The notes under the pieces: generated by a model
The model's database searches: none
What the model was told of the DNA's origin: nothing
The model's input: only the letters and a program-made list of their open reading frames with translations
Program-made: the position numbers and the translations under genes
NCBI GenBank assembly: GCA_900540205.1
Contig: UQER01000032.1
Location: 1 to 27,944 of the forward strand
Direction: 5' to 3'
DNA length: 27,944 nucleotides
From: an uncultured Porphyromonadaceae bacterium
GTDB lineage: Bacteria; Bacteroidota; Bacteroidia; Bacteroidales; Muribaculaceae
Shown here: one piece after another, positions 24,532-27,944 of the stretch
How the letters are laid out: the number at the start of each line of letters is the position of its first letter
Position numbering within the stretch: the first letter of the stretch is position 1

Positions 24532-26370
24532 ATGAAAACTAAACCGGATTTAAGTTTCTGGAAACTTTGGAACCTAAGTTTCGGCTTCTTCGGCGTGCAG
24601 ATAGCCTATGCACTGCAGAGCGCAAACGTAAGCCGCATTTTCGCCACCCTCGGCGCCGACCCACACGACCTGAGCTATTTTTGGATTCTCCCGCCATTGA
24701 TGGGACTGATTGTCCAACCGATAGTAGGCTCTGCGTCCGACAAGACCTGGACCCGCTTCGGGCGTCGCTTACCATACCTTATCATCGGAGCTGTTGTGGC
24801 CGTGATAGTGATGTGCCTGCTCCCCAATGCCGGAAGTTTCGGCCTCACCGTATCATCAGCCATCCTTGTCGGCCTTTTCGCGCTGATGCTCCTCGACACA
24901 TCGATCAACATGGCCATGCAGCCGTTCAAGATGCTTGTGGGCGACATGGTGAACGAACGTCAGAAGGGCCTGGCCTACTCCATACAGAGCTTTCTGTGCA
25001 ACGCAGGCTCCATCGTGGGCTATGTGTTCCCGTTCATCCTCACTTGGATCGGTTTCCGCAACACTGCGGCCGCCGGCGTGATTCCGCAGACAGTGGTCTT
25101 CTCCTTCTACTTCGGAGCTGCCATCCTGCTGCTCTGCGTCATCTATTCCCTCGTAAAAATCAAGGAATGGCCGCCGCAGACTTATGCCGAATACAACGGA
25201 GGCGCCAGCCAGAACAAGACTGAGGAGAAAACCAACCTCATAAAACTGCTGGTAAAGGCCCCCTCCACATTCTGGACCGTAGGGCTTGTGCAGTTCTTCT
25301 GCTGGTTCGCATTCCTGTTCATGTGGACTTACACCAACGGCACCGTGGCGCAGAATGCATTCAACTGTCCTGAGACAACCACCATCCACGGCATCGAACA
25401 GACCGGCGCCGACGGCCGGGTGGAGGCCACATACGATGCTAAATTCATCCTCACTGCCGATTCGATGCTCATTGTCAGCAACGGTAAGGCCGCAGCCGAC
25501 GGCTTTGTGGACGCCGACGGCACATTCCACGAGGCAAACACTCTTGCGCTGCTGAGACCCGGTAACAAAGTCCCCGAGCCTGTCATCGACAACTCTCTCA
25601 TCGCCTCCCACGAGGGGATAGCCCTTTATCAGTTTGACACACCTGTCTCCACGGCCGGTGCGACCCTGATTATTGACGGCAAACAGCGTCTGATAACCTC
25701 GCAGATCACACTCGTCGACCGTCTGTCGCAACTTGGCGACAACGCTCATATCATCCTTGCCGACATCTACACCCATGATCCCAAATCGGGTGCTCTCTTC
25801 CTCGACGGCACCTCCACAGCCACCTTGGCAAACCCCGCCGAATGCCGTTTCAACACCTCGGTAGTGCTCAACACCGAGTCCAAGGAATATAACGACGCAG
25901 GCAACTGGGTAGGCATCCTCTTCGCAGTCCAGGCCATTGGCTCCGTGCTGTGGGCTGTCTGCCTCCCCATGTTCCGCAACCGCAAGTTCTCCTACTCGCT
26001 CAGTCTGCTGCTCGGAGCTGCAGGATTCATCACTGCCGGCCTGTTCAATAACCCCTACATGCTGTTCATATCATTCGCGCTCATAGGCTGCGCATGGTCG
26101 GCAATGCTGGCATGGCCGTTCACAATCCTGACAAACTCGCTGCGCAACGGCAACATAGGCGCATACCTCGGCCTGTTCAACTGCTCGATATGCATTCCGC
26201 AGATTGTGGGCGCACTGCTCGGCGGATGGATTCTGTCGATGCTCGGCAACCCCGACCAGCTGGCTCCACAGTACATGATGATGATAATTGCCGGCATCTC
26301 GCTCATTCTGGGTGCGATTTCCGTAACCATCATCAAAGAGGCTCCGGCACCCGAAAGCAAAACAGCCTGA
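24532..26370 (+). CDS. MFS sugar-type transporter with large periplasmic insertion
   Basis: A 612-residue major facilitator of the SLC45/GPH-like (sucrose/maltose transporter-like) group. The start LSFWKLWNLSFGFFGVQIAYALQ, the loop 2-3 motif DKTWTRFGRR (residues 70-79), and NIGAYLGLFNCSICIPQIVGA near the end are family hallmarks. Typical members have about 430-500 residues. The excess here is one block at about residues 279-452, between the seventh and eighth helices. Topology places it in the periplasm. It is rich in predicted beta strands (AKFILTADSMLIVSNGK, ATLIIDGKQRLIT). No polysaccharide-utilisation genes are adjacent, so the substrate is unknown. A strong terminator follows. Confidence 0.87.
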   Translation: MKTKPDLSFWKLWNLSFGFFGVQIAYALQSANVSRIFATLGADPHDLSYFWILPPLMGLIVQPIVGSASDKTWTRFGRRLPYLIIGAVVAVIVMCLLPNAGSFGLTVSSAILVGLFALMLLDTSINMAMQPFKMLVGDMVNERQKGLAYSIQSFLCNAGSIVGYVFPFILTWIGFRNTAAAGVIPQTVVFSFYFGAAILLLCVIYSLVKIKEWPPQTYAEYNGGASQNKTEEKTNLIKLLVKAPSTFWTVGLVQFFCWFAFLFMWTYTNGTVAQNAFNCPETTTIHGIEQTGADGRVEATYDAKFILTADSMLIVSNGKAAADGFVDADGTFHEANTLALLRPGNKVPEPVIDNSLIASHEGIALYQFDTPVSTAGATLIIDGKQRLITSQITLVDRLSQLGDNAHIILADIYTHDPKSGALFLDGTSTATLANPAECRFNTSVVLNTESKEYNDAGNWVGILFAVQAIGSVLWAVCLPMFRNRKFSYSLSLLLGAAGFITAGLFNNPYMLFISFALIGCAWSAMLAWPFTILTNSLRNGNIGAYLGLFNCSICIPQIVGALLGGWILSMLGNPDQLAPQYMMMIIAGISLILGAISVTIIKEAPAPESKTA

Positions 26371-26385
26371 GTTTCCCTCCCGTAA

Positions 26386-26432
26386 GGAAAAAAACGGTGC
26401 GCCTTTTTCATTGTGGCGCACCGTTCTTTTTT
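26386..26432. terminator. Bidirectional rho-independent terminator
   Basis: AACGGTGCGCC (26393-26403) and GGCGCACCGTT (26415-26425) form an 11-bp perfect stem around an 11-nt loop. CTTTTTT follows on the plus strand, and an A-run (26388-26394) before the stem becomes a T-tract on the minus strand. It can therefore end the MFS gene and also transcripts from the small secreted-protein gene on the other strand. Confidence 0.9.
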
Positions 26433-26550
26433 ACACAGAAGAGAAAATTTCGTAGTTTTCTCTCTGATCTGGATCTCCGCCGGCATCACTGCCTACGGCT
26501 ATCCATAGAAATGTATGATTACTGTTTCTTAAGTAAGTATTCGAATTTAT

Positions 26551-26814
26551 TTATATCTTTTCAAATATAAACCTCAGGGCGAACAAACAATCGCCCACAA
26601 TCCCGGCCACAGCCTCGCAGGTGAATTCCACCTGACGCCCCACACTCCCGATTATACTTTCCACAGTATCGGCAAACGTGAAATCATTGCACAACAATTC
26701 CTCCGGCATTGATTCAATAGCATCGTCCGCCAGATATTCCGGCGACGCACTCTCTCCGGCCACCATACACAGCACACACAGAAGAACAACAAGAAACAAA
26801 ACAAGCTTTTTCAT
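26551..26814 (-). CDS. Small secreted protein of unknown function
   Basis: An 87-residue protein I do not recognise. It begins with a clear signal peptide: MKK, then a hydrophobic run to about residue 19, with likely cleavage after VAG at residue 20. The lipobox pattern is not met, so it is predicted periplasmic or secreted rather than lipidated. The mature part is acidic in its first half (PEYLADDAIESMPEEL) and contains three cysteines (42, 66 and 76). Its C-terminal half (residues 62-87) is amphipathic to hydrophobic. A TAnnTTTG element lies 70 bp upstream, and the 18-bp palindrome at 26912-26929 lies just beyond it, suggesting control by the adjacent Crp-like regulator (inference). Confidence 0.65.
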   Translation of the reverse strand: MKKLVLFLVVLLCVLCMVAGESASPEYLADDAIESMPEELLCNDFTFADTVESIIGSVGRQVEFTCEAVAGIVGDCLFALRFIFEKI

Positions 26815-26883
26815 TAGTCAGAGGTGATAATTGAACGACGGCATCCGGCATTACCGATAACCGTATGTTTCTGATTTGATTCA

Positions 26884-26891
26884 CAAAATTA
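26884..26891 (-). promoter_or_regulatory. Predicted -7 element of the small secreted-protein gene
   Basis: TAATTTTG on the minus strand matches TAnnTTTG. No well-spaced TTTG is found at -33 (spacing 26 bp to the nearest), which is what an activator-dependent promoter might look like. The start point would be near 26878. Confidence 0.45.
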
Positions 26892-26911
26892 TGGATTTGT
26901 ACGCTTTTCAA

Positions 26912-26929
26912 TCTCAACAAATGTTGAGA
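26912..26929. promoter_or_regulatory. 18-bp palindromic operator candidate
   Basis: TCTCAACA-AA-TGTTGAGA is a perfect 8+2+8 inverted repeat in the 127 bp between the Crp-like gene and the secreted-protein gene. Its centre is about 42 bp upstream of the predicted start point of the latter, the class II position for Crp/Fnr activators. Confidence 0.5.
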
Positions 26930-26941
26930 GATGCCTATGGA

Positions 26942-27505
26942 TTACATTATTTTTCGCAGTCGGCTCAGATGTGTAGGCGATATATTAAGAAAAGATGCGA
27001 TATCTTTCAGTGAAAACAGCGAAAACAAATCGGGATGCTTTGAAAGAAGTTCTCTGTATCGCTCCTGCGGCGACTTGCAGTAAAGTGCCATGTAGCGGTG
27101 ATATATCTGCATGAACAGCAGTTCCGATGTATAAAGCATTAGCCTTTCAAACGAAGAATCACTGTGCAGGCGTTCCACCAGAGCCTTGACGGGATAACAA
27201 TAAATCTCGCACTCTGAATCGGCAATGATTGATACACGCGATTTGATTCCGCGCAACGAGAACGGATAATCCGCAACGAACTCGCCGGCGAATTCAAGTC
27301 CCACAACATGCTCCGAACCATCTTCGCCATAAATCAAATATTTAAGCGTCCCGGATTTAACGAATCCCACATATCTGGCCACTTCATCCACACGGCAGAA
27401 CTCTTCACCCTTCGCGTAGGTAATCAGTTCACCCTCCTCAATGCAGAGCCGGCGCCAGTAGTCCATCTCCGGTGCATCCATATATGAATTGAAACAATCG
27501 GTCAT
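26942..27505 (-). CDS. Crp/Fnr family transcriptional regulator
   Basis: A 187-residue regulator. A cyclic-nucleotide-binding-type beta roll spans about residues 25-115 (GFVKSGTLKYLIYGEDGSEHVVGLEFAGEF). A long dimerisation helix follows, then a C-terminal helix-turn-helix (LKDIASFLNISPTHLSRLRK, about residues 166-185). There is no Fnr-type N-terminal Cys cluster, and the canonical cAMP-contacting GERTAR-like segment is replaced (PFSLRGIKSRV), so the ligand is unknown. ATG at 27505 was chosen over a TTG five codons upstream. The site TATAATTG at 27518-27525, one mismatch from TAnnTTTG, would make a very short leader. The palindrome just after its stop is a candidate target. Confidence 0.88.
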   Translation of the reverse strand: MTDCFNSYMDAPEMDYWRRLCIEEGELITYAKGEEFCRVDEVARYVGFVKSGTLKYLIYGEDGSEHVVGLEFAGEFVADYPFSLRGIKSRVSIIADSECEIYCYPVKALVERLHSDSSFERLMLYTSELLFMQIYHRYMALYCKSPQERYRELLSKHPDLFSLFSLKDIASFLNISPTHLSRLRKIM

Positions 27506-27769
27506 ATCGGATTTATACAATTATAACGCACATCACAGCGTAATCACGACACACGCCTCGCAACGGTGCAAAAAACGTTCCTAAAAACAAAACTCCGAAT
27601 CGCCGCTCAAAGCCCAAAGCGCTATGTCAGCCCCTCACAGAGGGAACATAAAAGGCTTAAAGCACATTACCGACAATTCACAATGCAAATATATGAAAAA
27701 TCCACAATTTACCCCCCCCTCTTGTTAATATACGTTAACTTCACTATATTTTTAATGACCGTAATTTCC

Positions 27770-27831
27770 GATAAATTCGGATAAGTTCTGATAATTCTTA
27801 TAAGAGTTATCAGAACTTATCCGAATTTATC
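27770..27831. repeat. 62-bp near-perfect palindrome
   Basis: A 25-bp left arm (27770-27794, beginning GATAAATTCGG) is exactly reverse-complementary to 27807-27831. The 12-bp centre TTCTTATAAGAG is itself palindromic apart from one T-G pair. The whole can fold as a 30-bp-class hairpin or cruciform. The right arm is the beginning of the tandem array. Confidence 0.9.
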
Positions 27832-27893
27832 AGAATTATCCGAATTTATCAGAATTATCAGAATTTATCAGAATTATCAGAATTTATCAGAGC
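27807..27893 (+). repeat. Nine tandem copies of TTATC(A/C)GAA(T)
   Basis: Nine consecutive units of 9 or 10 bp run from 27807 to 27893, beginning TTATCAGAAC, TTATCCGAAT, TTATCAGAA, TTATCCGAAT. From unit 2 onward 10- and 9-bp units alternate, giving a 19-bp higher-order period. Position 6 reads A,C,A,C,A,A,A,A,A along the array. The inverted left arm of the palindrome equals units 1, 2 and half of 3. Confidence 0.9.
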
Positions 27894-27944
27894 ATATCTG
27901 CTGCCGATGCCTGCGCTGGTGCCCGGCTTGGTTGTTAGGGCGGC

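Larger units (their letters stand above)
27506..27944. other. Intergenic region at the window end
   Basis: About 440 bp without a convincing gene. A 72-codon plus-strand frame at 27566-27784 has no family features and runs into the repeat array, so it was not called. The left part is AT-rich. The right part contains the palindrome and tandem repeat described separately. From 27894 to the end the sequence becomes GC-rich and might be the edge of another gene beyond the window. Confidence 0.5.

Noticed and set aside
26440..26463. AGAGAAAA/TTTTCTCT hairpin after the MFS terminator
   Set aside because: AT-rich 8-bp stem with no T-tract and next to a far stronger terminator; likely incidental.
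26942..27520. TTG start for the Crp/Fnr gene
   Set aside because: An ATG lies five codons downstream and the added residues have no support; the TTG overlaps a promoter-like site.
27566..27784. 72-codon frame before the repeat array
   Set aside because: Composition looks non-coding, its end enters the palindrome and no family is recognised.

Overview
The window looks like a chromosomal segment of a Bacteroidales gut commensal, most probably from the Muribaculaceae/Porphyromonadaceae side of the order; the family is inference. Evidence: genes are preceded by the Bacteroidetes -7 promoter element TAnnTTTG instead of sigma70 boxes, Shine-Dalgarno sequences are largely absent, coding DNA is moderately GC-rich with AT-rich gaps, and the proteins have Bacteroidetes-type architectures (tandem long ExbD proteins feeding a TonB with a KEFGAYQLR N-terminus, a complete Na+-NQR, and an Asp-type MurA). 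No insertion sequence, prophage, CRISPR array, tRNA or rRNA gene was seen.

Layout. (1) 33-3697, minus strand: an exbB-exbD-exbD-tonB operon that energises outer-membrane TonB-dependent transport. It is read from a promoter about 330 bp upstream of exbB, giving a long leader that can fold. (2) 3945-12662, plus strand: nqrABCDEF (sodium-pumping NADH:quinone oxidoreductase), followed closely by murB and murA (first committed steps of peptidoglycan synthesis) and ended by a strong terminator, so probably one long transcription unit. (3) 12705-14372: a NhaD-type Na+/H+ antiporter and a 78-residue protein. (4) 14457-19502: a plsC-like acyltransferase, a membrane metallophosphoesterase, tex and a folK-like gene, tightly packed or overlapping. 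(5) 19448-23429, minus strand: aroE, a YeiH-family transporter and comEC; comEC overlaps folK tail to tail by 55 bp. (6) 23557-26432: endonuclease IV and a sugar-type MFS transporter with an unusually large periplasmic insertion, ended by a bidirectional terminator. (7) 26551-27505, minus strand: a small secreted protein and a Crp/Fnr regulator. An 18-bp palindrome between them lies about where a class II Crp-type activator would bind. (8) 27506-27944: no convincing gene, but a 62-bp near-perfect palindrome running into nine tandem copies of TTATC(A/C)GAA.

Physiologically the first half is about ion-coupled energetics. Na+-NQR builds a sodium gradient from NADH oxidation, NhaD can exchange Na+ and H+, and the Exb/Ton complex spends proton (or possibly sodium) motive force on outer-membrane import. 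The second half is mostly housekeeping: cell wall, phospholipid, folate, shikimate, DNA repair and competence. The least explained elements are the terminal repeat array, the palindrome beside the Crp-like gene, the structured leader of the TonB operon, the nqrD-nqrE hairpin and the inserted MFS domain. All functional calls come from reading motifs by eye; no database search was run.
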